The position numbers and the translations under genes are program-made. Shown piece by piece: positions 1-6,723 of a stretch of DNA of 14,840 bases (positions within the stretch are counted from its first letter, which is position 1; the number at the start of each line of letters is the position of its first letter). Source of the DNA: Rhodoferax sp. GTDB taxonomy: Bacteria; Pseudomonadota; Gammaproteobacteria; Burkholderiales; Burkholderiaceae_C. Location: positions 1 through 14,840 of the forward strand of contig JAIPDA010000024.1 in the NCBI GenBank assembly GCA_021737905.1, given 5' to 3'. The notes under the pieces were generated by a model. That model searched no databases, was not told where the DNA came from, and saw only the letters and a list, made by a program, of their open reading frames with translations.

Positions 1-912
1 GTAGTCGTTCACGTCATGCGCGGGCGTGACCTTGACCACGCCGGTGCCAAAAGCCATGTCCACGTAGTCGTCGGCAATTACCAAAATATCGCGGCTGCAA
101 AGCGGCAGCGTGACGCGCTGGCCGATCAGGTGCTTGTAGCGCTCGTCTTCGGGGTGCACCATCAGCGCCACGTCGCCCAGCATGGTTTCGGGGCGGGTGG
201 TGGCCACGGTCAGCGAGCCCGAGCCATCGGCCATCGGGTAGCGGATGTGCCACAAAAAGCCGTCTTCTTCTTCGCTCTCGACCTCCAGGTCGCTCACCGC
301 GCTTTGCAAGACCGGGTCCCAGTTGACGAGCCGCTTGCCGCGGTAAATCAGGCCTTGCTCATACAGCTGCACAAAGGTGGCGGTGACCACCTTGGACATT
401 TTCGGGTCCATGGTGAAGTACTCGTGCTTCCACGACACCGAATCGCCCATGCGCCGCATTTGCTGCGTGATGGTGGTGCCGGACTCTTCTTTCCACTCCC
501 ATACTTTGTCAATGAAGGCGGCGCGGCCCAGGTCGTGGCGCGTCTTGCCTTCACCGGCGAGCTTGCGCTCGACCACGATTTGCGTGGCGATGCCGGCGTG
601 GTCAGTGCCGGGCACCCACAGCGTGTTTTCGCCTAGCATGCGGTGGTAGCGCGTGAGCGAGTCCATGATGGTCTGGTTGAACGCATGGCCCATGTGCAGC
701 GTGCCCGTCACATTGGGCGGCGGCAGCTGAATGGCGAACGAAGCTTTGCTGGCATCCAGCGTCGGCTCGTACATGCCGCTTTGCTCCCAGGCCGGGCCCC
801 AGTGCGCTTCCAGTGCAGCGGGCTCAAATGACTTAGAAAGGGACTGCAGTCCGGGTTGCTCGACGGGCGGGGCGGCGTTCTCGGCAAGGCTCTGGGCGGG
901 GGCTTGGCTCAT
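1..912 (-). CDS. valS: Valyl-tRNA synthetase, N-terminal part (cut by the window edge)
   Basis: Class I aminoacyl-tRNA synthetase that charges tRNA-Val in the cytoplasm and edits misacylated threonine. The gene starts at the ATG read from 912 and stays open for 304 codons to base 1, so about two thirds of the usual ~950 residues lie outside. Visible landmarks: residues 64-76 read PPPNVTGTLHMGH, where HMGH is the HIGH-type ATP-binding signature of this family. Further on are NTLWVPGTDHAGIATQ and the start of the CP1 editing domain (TTRPETMLGDVA, near residues 258-269). About 24 residues precede the conserved SLSKSFEP segment, an N-terminal extension of low complexity (Ala/Pro/Gln). No strong Shine-Dalgarno precedes the ATG; a start slightly downstream cannot be excluded, but the family identity is certain from the motifs. 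Divergent from the rubrerythrin gene. Confidence 0.97.
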   Translation of the reverse strand, partial: MSQAPAQSLAENAAPPVEQPGLQSLSKSFEPAALEAHWGPAWEQSGMYEPTLDASKASFAIQLPPPNVTGTLHMGHAFNQTIMDSLTRYHRMLGENTLWVPGTDHAGIATQIVVERKLAGEGKTRHDLGRAAFIDKVWEWKEESGTTITQQMRRMGDSVSWKHEYFTMDPKMSKVVTATFVQLYEQGLIYRGKRLVNWDPVLQSAVSDLEVESEEEDGFLWHIRYPMADGSGSLTVATTRPETMLGDVALMVHPEDERYKHLIGQRVTLPLCSRDILVIADDYVDMAFGTGVVKVTPAHDVNDY

Positions 913-1244
913 GGGGACTTTGAAATGGAAAACGGCGCTGGCAGGCAGGCCGTTTCGATGGAAGGGCGTAAAACCATGATTTTAACTAAGCGCCAGTCCA
1001 AAGGACTGTGCCGGCGCCGGCATGACCGAGCGCAGTTGCTGACTTGGGCGGCTTTCAGCCGCAGTGAGCGCACAGCCGGCCAATTGGGAATCGTTATCAA
1101 CGGGGGCGGGGCAATAGTTTTTCACGAAGATGTGTATTGAATCGTCCAATTAGACGGCGGGTCTGCCCGGGGTTATCGTTAGGGGGTCTTTGGAGTTATT
1201 CCAAGGCCAACAAACGACTTTTCATCAACCCCAAGGAGATTTCC
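913..1244. other. Divergent intergenic region rich in dyads
   Basis: This stretch separates valS (minus) from the rubrerythrin gene (plus) and should hold both promoters. I see no credible coding region. It contains three close dyads: CAGTCC-AAA-GGACTG at 994-1008, the perfect 14-base palindrome TGCCGGCGCCGGCA at 1009-1022, and GCGGCT-TTC-AGCCGC at 1048-1062. None is followed by a T-run, so they are not ordinary terminators. A strong ribosome-binding site, AAGGAGAT at 1233-1240, ends the region and fixes the start of the next gene. No promoter with both good -35 and -10 boxes could be assigned. Confidence 0.6.
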
Positions 1245-1667
1245 ATGGCTGCTCTCAAAGGCTCCAAAACGGAAGAAAACCTGAAAGCCGCATTTGCCGG
1301 CGAATCTCAGGCCAACCGCCGTTATTTGTATTTCGCAAACAAAGCTGACGTCGAAGGTCAACCAGACGTGGCAGCGCTGTTCCGCTCTACCGCTGAAGGC
1401 GAAACCGGTCACGCGCACGGTCACCTCGAGTGGCTCGAGCAGTGCGGCGACCCAGCCACCGGCATGCCTTTCGGCGCTACCCGTCAAAACCTCGCATCTG
1501 CTGTTGCAGGCGAGACCCACGAGTACACCGACATGTACCCCGGCATGGCCAAGACCGCTCGTGACGAAGGTCATGACGAAGTGGCTGACTGGTTTGAAAC
1601 CCTGGCCAAGGCTGAGCGTTCACACGCCAACCGTTACGCCAAGGCTTTGGCCGAACTGGTGGATTGA
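1245..1667 (+). CDS. Rubrerythrin (diiron peroxidase, no rubredoxin domain)
   Basis: A 140-residue ferritin-like four-helix protein of the rubrerythrin family, whose members reduce hydrogen peroxide in the cytoplasm at a diiron site. The expected ligands are visible: E20 in FAGESQAN, E53 and H56 in AEGETGHAHGH, E90/E93 in AGETHEYTDMYPGMA, and E124 with H127 in AERSHANRY. The C-terminal rubredoxin domain of classical rubrerythrins (two CxxC motifs) is absent, so electrons must come from a separate partner. The start at 1245 is supported by AAGGAGAT five bases upstream; an in-frame extension to 1137 has no such support. The gene lies 135 bases ahead of an Fe-S/CCG protein and a DUF3501 gene on the same strand, which are candidates for that electron supply. 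Family call is firm; the physiological substrate is inferred. Confidence 0.95.
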   Translation: MAALKGSKTEENLKAAFAGESQANRRYLYFANKADVEGQPDVAALFRSTAEGETGHAHGHLEWLEQCGDPATGMPFGATRQNLASAVAGETHEYTDMYPGMAKTARDEGHDEVADWFETLAKAERSHANRYAKALAELVD

Positions 1668-1715
1668 TTTCCCCCCGCTGAAACGCTGCCCACAAGGCGG
1701 CGACTCGCTTTCTTC

Positions 1716-1737
1716 TGCGCCCTTGAAAAAGGGCGCA
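1716..1737 (+). promoter_or_regulatory. Perfect hairpin with GAAA tetraloop
   Basis: TGCGCCCTT (1716-1724) pairs perfectly with AAGGGCGCA (1729-1737) around a GAAA loop, giving a very stable 9 bp RNA hairpin 49 bases after the rubrerythrin stop. It is followed by GGGGTTTGTG rather than a T-run, so it is more likely an mRNA-stabilising or partial-termination element, or part of a dispersed repeat, than a classic intrinsic terminator. Confidence 0.6.
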
Positions 1738-1741
1738 GGGG

Positions 1742-1782
1742 TTTGTGAAAGAGCTTTATCAAGCTCAAAGCCCTTTCACAAA
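1742..1782 (+). promoter_or_regulatory. Nested inverted repeat just upstream of the Fe-S gene
   Basis: TTTGTGAAAG (1742-1751) is the exact inverse of CTTTCACAAA (1773-1782). Inside it GAGCTT (1751-1756) pairs with AAGCTC (1761-1766) around TATC. The structure ends 20 bases before the ATG of the next gene and just ahead of its ribosome-binding site (AGAGG, 1791-1795). It could be an operator or an mRNA structure adjusting expression of the downstream gene relative to rubrerythrin. Structure is seen; role is inferred. Confidence 0.5.
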
Positions 1783-1802
1783 TCACTTTAAGAGGCAAGA
1801 CC

Positions 1803-3152
1803 ATGGCCACAGAAGGCAACCTGCAAGCGCCGACGCGTCACGCGATCGACTGGAAAAACCCGGACTACTACAACGAAGACAAAGTGTTCCATGAAATGGA
1901 ACGCATCTTCGACATCTGCCACGGCTGCCGCCGCTGCGTGAGCCTGTGCGGTTCTTTCCCCACATTGTTTGACCTGGTCGACGAAAGCAAGACCGGTGAA
2001 GTCGATGGCGTGGACAAAAAAGACTACTGGAAAGTGGTGGACCAGTGCTTCATGTGCGACCTGTGCTACCTGACCAAGTGCCCTTACGTGCCGCCGCACG
2101 AGTTCAACCTCGACTTTCCGCACACCATGCTGCAGGCCAAGGCCATCAAGTTCAAAAAAGGTGAAGTCGGCATGGGCGAGAAGTTCCTCGCCTCGACCGA
2201 TACGCACGGCAAGTTCGCCGGCATTCCCATCGTGGTGCAGACGGTCAATGCCGTCAACAAAACCAAGCCGGCCCGCGCCCTCATGGAAAAGGTACTGGGC
2301 GTGGACAAAGACGCCTGGCTGCCTGAACTGGCGACCCAGAAGTTCCGCTCAGGCGCGCTAGAGTCGCCGCCGCACCCGGTGCGCGACGGTGCCAAGACGC
2401 CCGGCAAGGTGGTGATCTATTCCACCTGCTACGTCAACTACAACGAGCCCGGCATCGGCCATGACTTGCTCAAGGTGCTGGACCACAACGAAGTGCCTTA
2501 CGTGCTGGTCGACAAAGAGCAGTGCTGCGGCATGCCCAAGCTCGAGCTCGGTGACTTGGACTCGGTCAACAAAAGCAAAGAGGCCAACATTCCGGTGCTG
2601 GCCAAATACGCCAAAGACGGCTACGCCATCCTCAGCGCCGTGCCCAGCTGCACCCTGATGTTCAAGCAGGAAATCCCGCTGATGTACCCCGACGACGCTG
2701 ATGTGCAGCTCGTCAAGGCGCACATGTGGGACCCGTTTGAGTACCTCATGGCCCGCAAGCGCGACGGCTTTTTGAAGATGGAGTTTCCGGTGCCGCTGGG
2801 CAAGATCAGCTACCAGATTCCTTGTCATGGCCGGGTGCAGAACATCGGCAAAAAAACCGAGGAAATGCTCAAGATGGTGCCCGGCACCAGCGTGCACACG
2901 TTCGAGCGCTGCTCGGGCCATGCCGGCACCTTCGGCGTGAAGCTGCCTTACCACCAGCAGGCCATGAAGATCGGCAAGCCGCTGTTCAAGGCCATGGCCA
3001 ACCACAAGGACGGCGGTCTGCCCGACGTCATCAGCTCCGACTGCCCGCTGGGCGGCCACCACATCGCCCAGGGTTTTGAAGTCAACCAGCTGGGCGCACC
3101 GCCGCAAAAACACCCACTCACGCTGATCCGCACGGCCTACGGCCTGAAGTAA
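1803..3152 (+). CDS. Fe-S protein with two 4Fe-4S motifs and two CCG domains (GlpC/HdrD-like)
   Basis: A 449-residue protein of the heterodisulfide-reductase-related/GlpC-type family. The N-terminal ferredoxin part has C39xxC42xxC45xxxC49 (DICHGCRRCVSLCG) and C82xxC85xxC88xxxxC93-P (QCFMCDLCYLTKCPY), enough for two [4Fe-4S] clusters. The C-terminal half has two CCG-type domains: the first with C209 and C241-C242-G243 (EQCCGMPKLELGD), the second with C341 and C370-S-G-H (RCSGHAGTFG), where the second cysteine of the CCG is replaced by serine. CCG domains in this family bind noncubane clusters or dock to electron-transfer partners. No transmembrane segment is evident, so the protein is probably cytoplasmic or peripheral. 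AGAGG lies upstream of the ATG. Flanked by rubrerythrin and DUF3501 genes in the same orientation; I infer that it passes electrons to rubrerythrin. Family certain, exact reaction unknown. Confidence 0.9.
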   Translation: MATEGNLQAPTRHAIDWKNPDYYNEDKVFHEMERIFDICHGCRRCVSLCGSFPTLFDLVDESKTGEVDGVDKKDYWKVVDQCFMCDLCYLTKCPYVPPHEFNLDFPHTMLQAKAIKFKKGEVGMGEKFLASTDTHGKFAGIPIVVQTVNAVNKTKPARALMEKVLGVDKDAWLPELATQKFRSGALESPPHPVRDGAKTPGKVVIYSTCYVNYNEPGIGHDLLKVLDHNEVPYVLVDKEQCCGMPKLELGDLDSVNKSKEANIPVLAKYAKDGYAILSAVPSCTLMFKQEIPLMYPDDADVQLVKAHMWDPFEYLMARKRDGFLKMEFPVPLGKISYQIPCHGRVQNIGKKTEEMLKMVPGTSVHTFERCSGHAGTFGVKLPYHQQAMKIGKPLFKAMANHKDGGLPDVISSDCPLGGHHIAQGFEVNQLGAPPQKHPLTLIRTAYGLK

Positions 3153-3194
3153 TCAGCCCCTTAATCTTATTGAAGATCATTGAAGGAAACCACC

Positions 3195-3785
3195 ATGCAA
3201 GTCACCGGAAAAATCACACGCGACAGCCTCATGACGCTTGAGGCTTACAGCAAGTTTCGCAAAGCGCACAAGCAAGAAGTGATGGCGCATCGCCAGCTGC
3301 GCAGCGTGCACCTGGGCGAGCACATCAACCTGCAGTTTGAAAGCGAGACCAGCATCCGCTACCAGATCCAGGAGATGCTGCGCATCGAAAAAATCTTTGA
3401 AGAAGAAGGCATTGAGCAAGAGATCGAGGCCTATGCGCCCCTGATGCCTGACGGCAGCAACTGGAAAGCCACCATGCTGATCGAGTACCCCGACGTCAAC
3501 GAGCGCAAGCGCGAGCTGGCCCGGCTGATCGGCGTGGAAGACCGCACTTTTGTGGAAGTCGAAGGCCACGCCCGCGTCTACGCGATTGCAGACGAAGACA
3601 TGGACCGCGAGAACGACGAGAAAACCTCAGCCGTTCACTTTGTGCGCTTTGAGCTCACGCCCGCCATGTGCGCCGCCGTCAAGGCCGGCGCCAGCGTCAA
3701 AGTAGGCTGCGACCACACCAACTACCCGGCGCATGTGAGCGTGCCGCCCGAGGCCCTGGCCTCGCTGGCCAGCGACCTGCGCTGA
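3195..3785 (+). CDS. DUF3501 family protein
   Basis: A 196-residue protein matching the DUF3501 family as I know it from the rubrerythrin/Fe-S neighbourhood of Betaproteobacteria. The start at 3195 is chosen because GAAGGA sits eight bases upstream; an in-frame TTG at 3180 is less likely. The sequence is soluble, charged and predicted mostly helical in its first half (FRKAHKQEVMAHRQLRSVHLGEHINLQFE, then QIQEMLRIEKIFEEEGIEQEIEAY). There is a more beta-like C-terminal half ending VSVPPEALASLASDLR. I see no metal-binding motif or catalytic signature; one Cys pair is widely spaced (AMCAAVK and VGCDHTN). It follows the Fe-S gene by 42 bases and is probably cotranscribed, so it is likely an accessory factor of the same redox unit. 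Function not known. Confidence 0.85.
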   Translation: MQVTGKITRDSLMTLEAYSKFRKAHKQEVMAHRQLRSVHLGEHINLQFESETSIRYQIQEMLRIEKIFEEEGIEQEIEAYAPLMPDGSNWKATMLIEYPDVNERKRELARLIGVEDRTFVEVEGHARVYAIADEDMDRENDEKTSAVHFVRFELTPAMCAAVKAGASVKVGCDHTNYPAHVSVPPEALASLASDLR

Positions 3786-3842
3786 AGCTACCGCAGCCGC
3801 AGCCCAGTTACAAGCAGTGTTTCGGCTGCCGAGTTCGGTTTT

Positions 3843-4964
3843 TTAGCGTGAGCCTATGCGTACATCTGCAAAGATGTGCTGGGCCTCGCGCGGCATGCAG
3901 CGCCAGTATTGCTCTTTGGCCGTCACCTGGCCTTTGAGCGCGGCCGCAGCCTCCCAGCCCCAACGCGGCTTGTACAAAAAACTCCTGGCCAGTGCCACCA
4001 AATCGGCGTCGCCGCGCGCCAGCACCGCTTCGGCCTGCTGCGGCTCGGTGATCAGGCCCACCGCAAAGGTGGGCAGGCCCGAGTGCTCACGCACCCGCTT
4101 GGCCAGGGGCACCTGGTACTCGGGCACCAGCGTGATTTTTTGCAGAGGCGACACGCCACCCGAAGAAATATGCACAAACTGCGCGCCCGCCAACTTCAGG
4201 CGCAGCGCCAGTTCGGCTGTCTCTTCAATGGTCCAGCCGCCATCGACCCAGTCGGTGCCCGAGATGCGCATGCCCAGGGTGCCGCCAAAAGCCTGGCGCA
4301 CGGCGCTGAACACTTGCAGGGGCATGCGGATGCGGTTGTCGAAAGAGCCGCCGTAACTGTCTTGCCGCTGGTTGCTAATGGGTGAGAGGAACTGGTGCAT
4401 CAGGTAACCGTGCGCGGCATGCAGCTCTATGGCGTTCACCCCCATCGCATCGACTCTTTGAGCGGCCGCCACAAAGTCAGCGGTGATGCGGGTAATTTCG
4501 TCCACCGACAGAGCATGCGGTGCTGGTTCGTGCCTCGCATGCGGCAGCGCGCTGGGGCCAACGGTGAGCCAACCGCCATCGGCAGGGGCCAGCAGCGCGC
4601 CACCTTCCCAGGGCACGGCGCTGGAGGCCTTACGCCCGGCGTGGTTGAGCTGAATACACACCGGCACGGGCGGGGCCAGGCGGCGTGCGCGCGCCAGATG
4701 ATCGCCCAGCGCCAGCGCCGTGGCATCGTCCCACAGGCCAAGGCAGCCCGTGCTGATGCGGCCTTCCGGGGATACGGCGGTGGCTTCCAGCGTGACCATG
4801 GCCGCGCCGCTGTTGAGCAACTGGCCCCAGTGCATCAGGTGCCAGTCATTGGCCAGGCCCATGGTGCTGGCGTATTGGCACATGGGTGCCACCACGATGC
4901 GGTTGGCCAGGGTCAGCGCTCCCTTGGGGGCGTCAAAAGTAAAAGGAGTGAATAAAGCGCTCAA
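3843..4964 (-). CDS. NADH:flavin oxidoreductase, old yellow enzyme family (YqjM-like)
   Basis: FMN-dependent ene-reductase of the YqjM/XenA type, cytoplasmic, expected to reduce activated C=C bonds or nitro compounds with NAD(P)H. The TIM-barrel landmarks are present: LANRIVVAPMCQYAS with the regulatory cysteine (C29 from the chosen start), IQLNHAGRKAS, ELHAAHGYLMHQFLSPISNQR with the substrate-binding HxxH pair, RISGTDW, FVHISSGG, and VGLI...ALARSFL near the phosphate-binding end. The chosen start is a TTG at 4964 (MSALFTPF), which gives 373 residues, the usual length, and aligns with family N-termini. The frame stays open to 5072, but the extra residues would overlap the divergent yaaA start and look non-native. 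Convergent with DUF3501; divergent from yaaA with about 80 bases between starts, which may share regulation. Confidence 0.92.
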   Translation of the reverse strand: MSALFTPFTFDAPKGALTLANRIVVAPMCQYASTMGLANDWHLMHWGQLLNSGAAMVTLEATAVSPEGRISTGCLGLWDDATALALGDHLARARRLAPPVPVCIQLNHAGRKASSAVPWEGGALLAPADGGWLTVGPSALPHARHEPAPHALSVDEITRITADFVAAAQRVDAMGVNAIELHAAHGYLMHQFLSPISNQRQDSYGGSFDNRIRMPLQVFSAVRQAFGGTLGMRISGTDWVDGGWTIEETAELALRLKLAGAQFVHISSGGVSPLQKITLVPEYQVPLAKRVREHSGLPTFAVGLITEPQQAEAVLARGDADLVALARSFLYKPRWGWEAAAALKGQVTAKEQYWRCMPREAQHIFADVRIGSR

Positions 4965-5046
4965 GTGCTGTTCCAGGTGAATCGGGTTGATGGCGCCGCG
5001 CCGGGGCGTTGCTGCCGGATAATTGCAAAGCCAAAGGATGCCACAG

Positions 5047-5820
5047 ATGTTGTTTTTACTTTCACCCGCCAAATCCCTCGACTACGACACCCCCGCCGGG
5101 GCGCTGCCGCACAGCTTGCCTGGTTTTGTGGCGCAGTCGGCCGAGCTGATTACTGAGCTTCGGCAAAAGTCACCCCAGCAGATCGCTGAATTGATGACGC
5201 TGTCAGACAAGCTGGCCGGCCTGAACGTGGCCCGCTACGAAGCTTGGTCGCCCAAGTTCAGCGCTCAAAATTCCAAGCAAGCCGTGCTGGCCTTTAACGG
5301 CGATGTGTACGAAGGCCTGGACGCTAAAACACTCAAGCCGGCGCAGCTTGAATGGGCGCAGGCGCATGTTTGTATTTTGAGCGGGCTTTACGGCGTGCTG
5401 CGCCCGCTCGACTGGATGCAGCCCTACCGGCTTGAAATGGGTACTTCTTTGGCGACTGCCAAAGGTAAAAACCTGTACCAGTTCTGGGGCAGCCAAATCG
5501 CTGATTACCTGAACGAACGTGCCGCAGCCGACACGGTGCCCGTCATCGTCAACCTGGCCAGCGAAGAGTATTTCAAGGCAGTCGACAAAAAAGCGCTCAA
5601 GCCGCGCGTGGTGAACTGCGTGTTTGAAGAGCACAAAGCCGGCAAGTACAAAATCATCAGCTTCATGGCCAAGCGGGCGCGCGGCCTGATGGTGCGCTAC
5701 GCCATCGAGCACAAGCTTAGCGCGGTGAAAAAGCTGGAATCCTTTAACATGGAAGGCTATCAATTCTCAGCCGACGTGTCCACGCCGGAGCGCCTGGTGT
5801 TCCGTCGCCAGAGCGCCTGA
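5047..5820 (+). CDS. yaaA: Peroxide-stress protein YaaA (DUF328/UPF0246)
   Basis: A 257-residue member of the YaaA family, which in Escherichia coli is induced by OxyR and limits free intracellular iron, so preventing Fenton damage during peroxide stress; the fold binds DNA. Family motifs are clear: N-terminal MLFLLSPAKSLDYDTP, LSGLYGVLRPLDWMQPYRLEMGT in the middle, VNLASEEYFKAVD, then EHKAGKYKIISFMAKRARGLMVRY and FNMEGYQF near the C-terminus. The start at ATG 5047 is chosen because it matches the family N-terminus and has AAAGGA (5033-5038) eight bases upstream; upstream in-frame starts (5023 TTG, 5038 ATG) add non-conserved residues. It heads a tight plus-strand run with the dioxygenase and queF. 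A peroxide-related rubrerythrin lies 3.4 kb upstream. Confidence 0.95.
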   Translation: MLFLLSPAKSLDYDTPAGALPHSLPGFVAQSAELITELRQKSPQQIAELMTLSDKLAGLNVARYEAWSPKFSAQNSKQAVLAFNGDVYEGLDAKTLKPAQLEWAQAHVCILSGLYGVLRPLDWMQPYRLEMGTSLATAKGKNLYQFWGSQIADYLNERAAADTVPVIVNLASEEYFKAVDKKALKPRVVNCVFEEHKAGKYKIISFMAKRARGLMVRYAIEHKLSAVKKLESFNMEGYQFSADVSTPERLVFRRQSA

Positions 5821-5837
5821 CGCGGCCCCCGCCCTTC

Positions 5838-6707
5838 ATGAACATGCCCAATACACAGGTCTCTGAGATCACACCCGCCTTGCGCAGCTGGATGGCCGCG
5901 CAGCAAGCCGCCGGCTTTGGCGCGCCCGAGGTGATGCAGGGCTTGATCAACGCCGGCTGGAGCGAAGCCGTGGTCGCTTACCTGTTAGCGCCGCCTTCGG
6001 CTCTTCATGCTGCTGCGGCCCCTATGGCTACAGCGCCCACGCCATTGCCCAAAGCCATGCCCTGGCCTGCGCAGGCCGGCGAGCGCCTGGCGCTGGACGC
6101 CGGAGACTGCCAGGTGCAAACCGTCTTGGTCGGGCAGCAACCGCCGCTGGTGGTGTTCGACGATTTTTTGAGCGACGAGGAATGCCGCGCCTTGATTGAA
6201 CAGGCCGCGCCGCGCATGACACGCTCGCGCACCGTAGACGTGCAAACCGGTGGCGAGGTAACCCATCAGAGCCGTACCAGCCAGGGTATGTTTTTTGAGC
6301 GCGGTGAAAGCGAGTTGATCCGCCGCATCGAGGCGCGCATTGCGCATCTGTTGGGCTGGCCCGTGCAAAACGGCGAAGGTCTGCAAGTGCTGCGCTACGA
6401 GGCGGGCGCTCAGTACCTGCCGCACTTTGACTACTTTAACCCGGCCGCCCCCGGCACGCCGGCCATCTTGCAACGCGGCGGCCAGCGCGTGGCCACGCTG
6501 ATCATGTACCTGCACGAGCCCGAAGCGGGCGGTGCCACGGTCTTTCCGGATGCTGCCTTGAGCGTGCTGCCTAAGCGCGGCAGCGCGGTGTTTTTCAGCT
6601 ACAGCCAGCCGCACCCCGACAGCCTCACCCTGCACGGCGGCGCGCCGGTGCTCAGCGGTGAGAAATGGATCGCCACCAAGTGGCTGCGCGAGCGCGAGTT
6701 CTCTTAA
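5838..6707 (+). CDS. 2OG-Fe(II) dioxygenase, prolyl 4-hydroxylase type
   Basis: A 289-residue protein with a C-terminal prolyl-4-hydroxylase alpha-subunit-like double-stranded beta-helix. The iron facial triad is visible: H196 and D198 in YLPHFDYFNP, and H266 in DSLTLHGGAPV. K276 in GEKWIATKW is the expected 2-oxoglutarate-binding lysine. Other family signatures are VATLIMYLHEPEAGGATVFPD and GSAVFFSY. The first ~50 residues (LRSWMAAQQAAGFGAPEVMQGLINAGW) form a short helical, possibly UBA-like module, followed by an Ala/Pro linker before the catalytic domain. The substrate is unknown; bacterial relatives hydroxylate prolines in specific proteins such as elongation factor Tu, which I mention only as a possibility. 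It starts 17 bases after yaaA and ends 16 bases before queF, so the three are probably cotranscribed. Confidence 0.9.
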   Translation: MNMPNTQVSEITPALRSWMAAQQAAGFGAPEVMQGLINAGWSEAVVAYLLAPPSALHAAAAPMATAPTPLPKAMPWPAQAGERLALDAGDCQVQTVLVGQQPPLVVFDDFLSDEECRALIEQAAPRMTRSRTVDVQTGGEVTHQSRTSQGMFFERGESELIRRIEARIAHLLGWPVQNGEGLQVLRYEAGAQYLPHFDYFNPAAPGTPAILQRGGQRVATLIMYLHEPEAGGATVFPDAALSVLPKRGSAVFFSYSQPHPDSLTLHGGAPVLSGEKWIATKWLREREFS

Positions 6708-6723
6708 TTTTTCTTCCTTCTCG

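Noticed and set aside
1083..1101. Fur-box-like sequence upstream of rubrerythrin (minus-strand GATAACGATTCCCAATTGG)
   Set aside because: Only about 11 of 19 positions fit the classic box, with the second half poorly matched; too weak to call.
1179..1574. 131-codon minus-strand frame opposite rubrerythrin
   Set aside because: Antisense shadow of a well-supported gene, no ribosome-binding site and no protein signature.
3786..3844. Possible intrinsic terminator between DUF3501 and the oxidoreductase (CCGAGTTCGG then TTTTTT)
   Set aside because: The stem would be four pairs with a two-base loop, which is not physically credible, and no better stem is next to the T-run.
4395..4955. 186-codon plus-strand frame inside the oxidoreductase gene
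   Set aside because: It lies wholly antisense to a clear family protein in high-GC DNA and has no recognisable features; a shadow frame.
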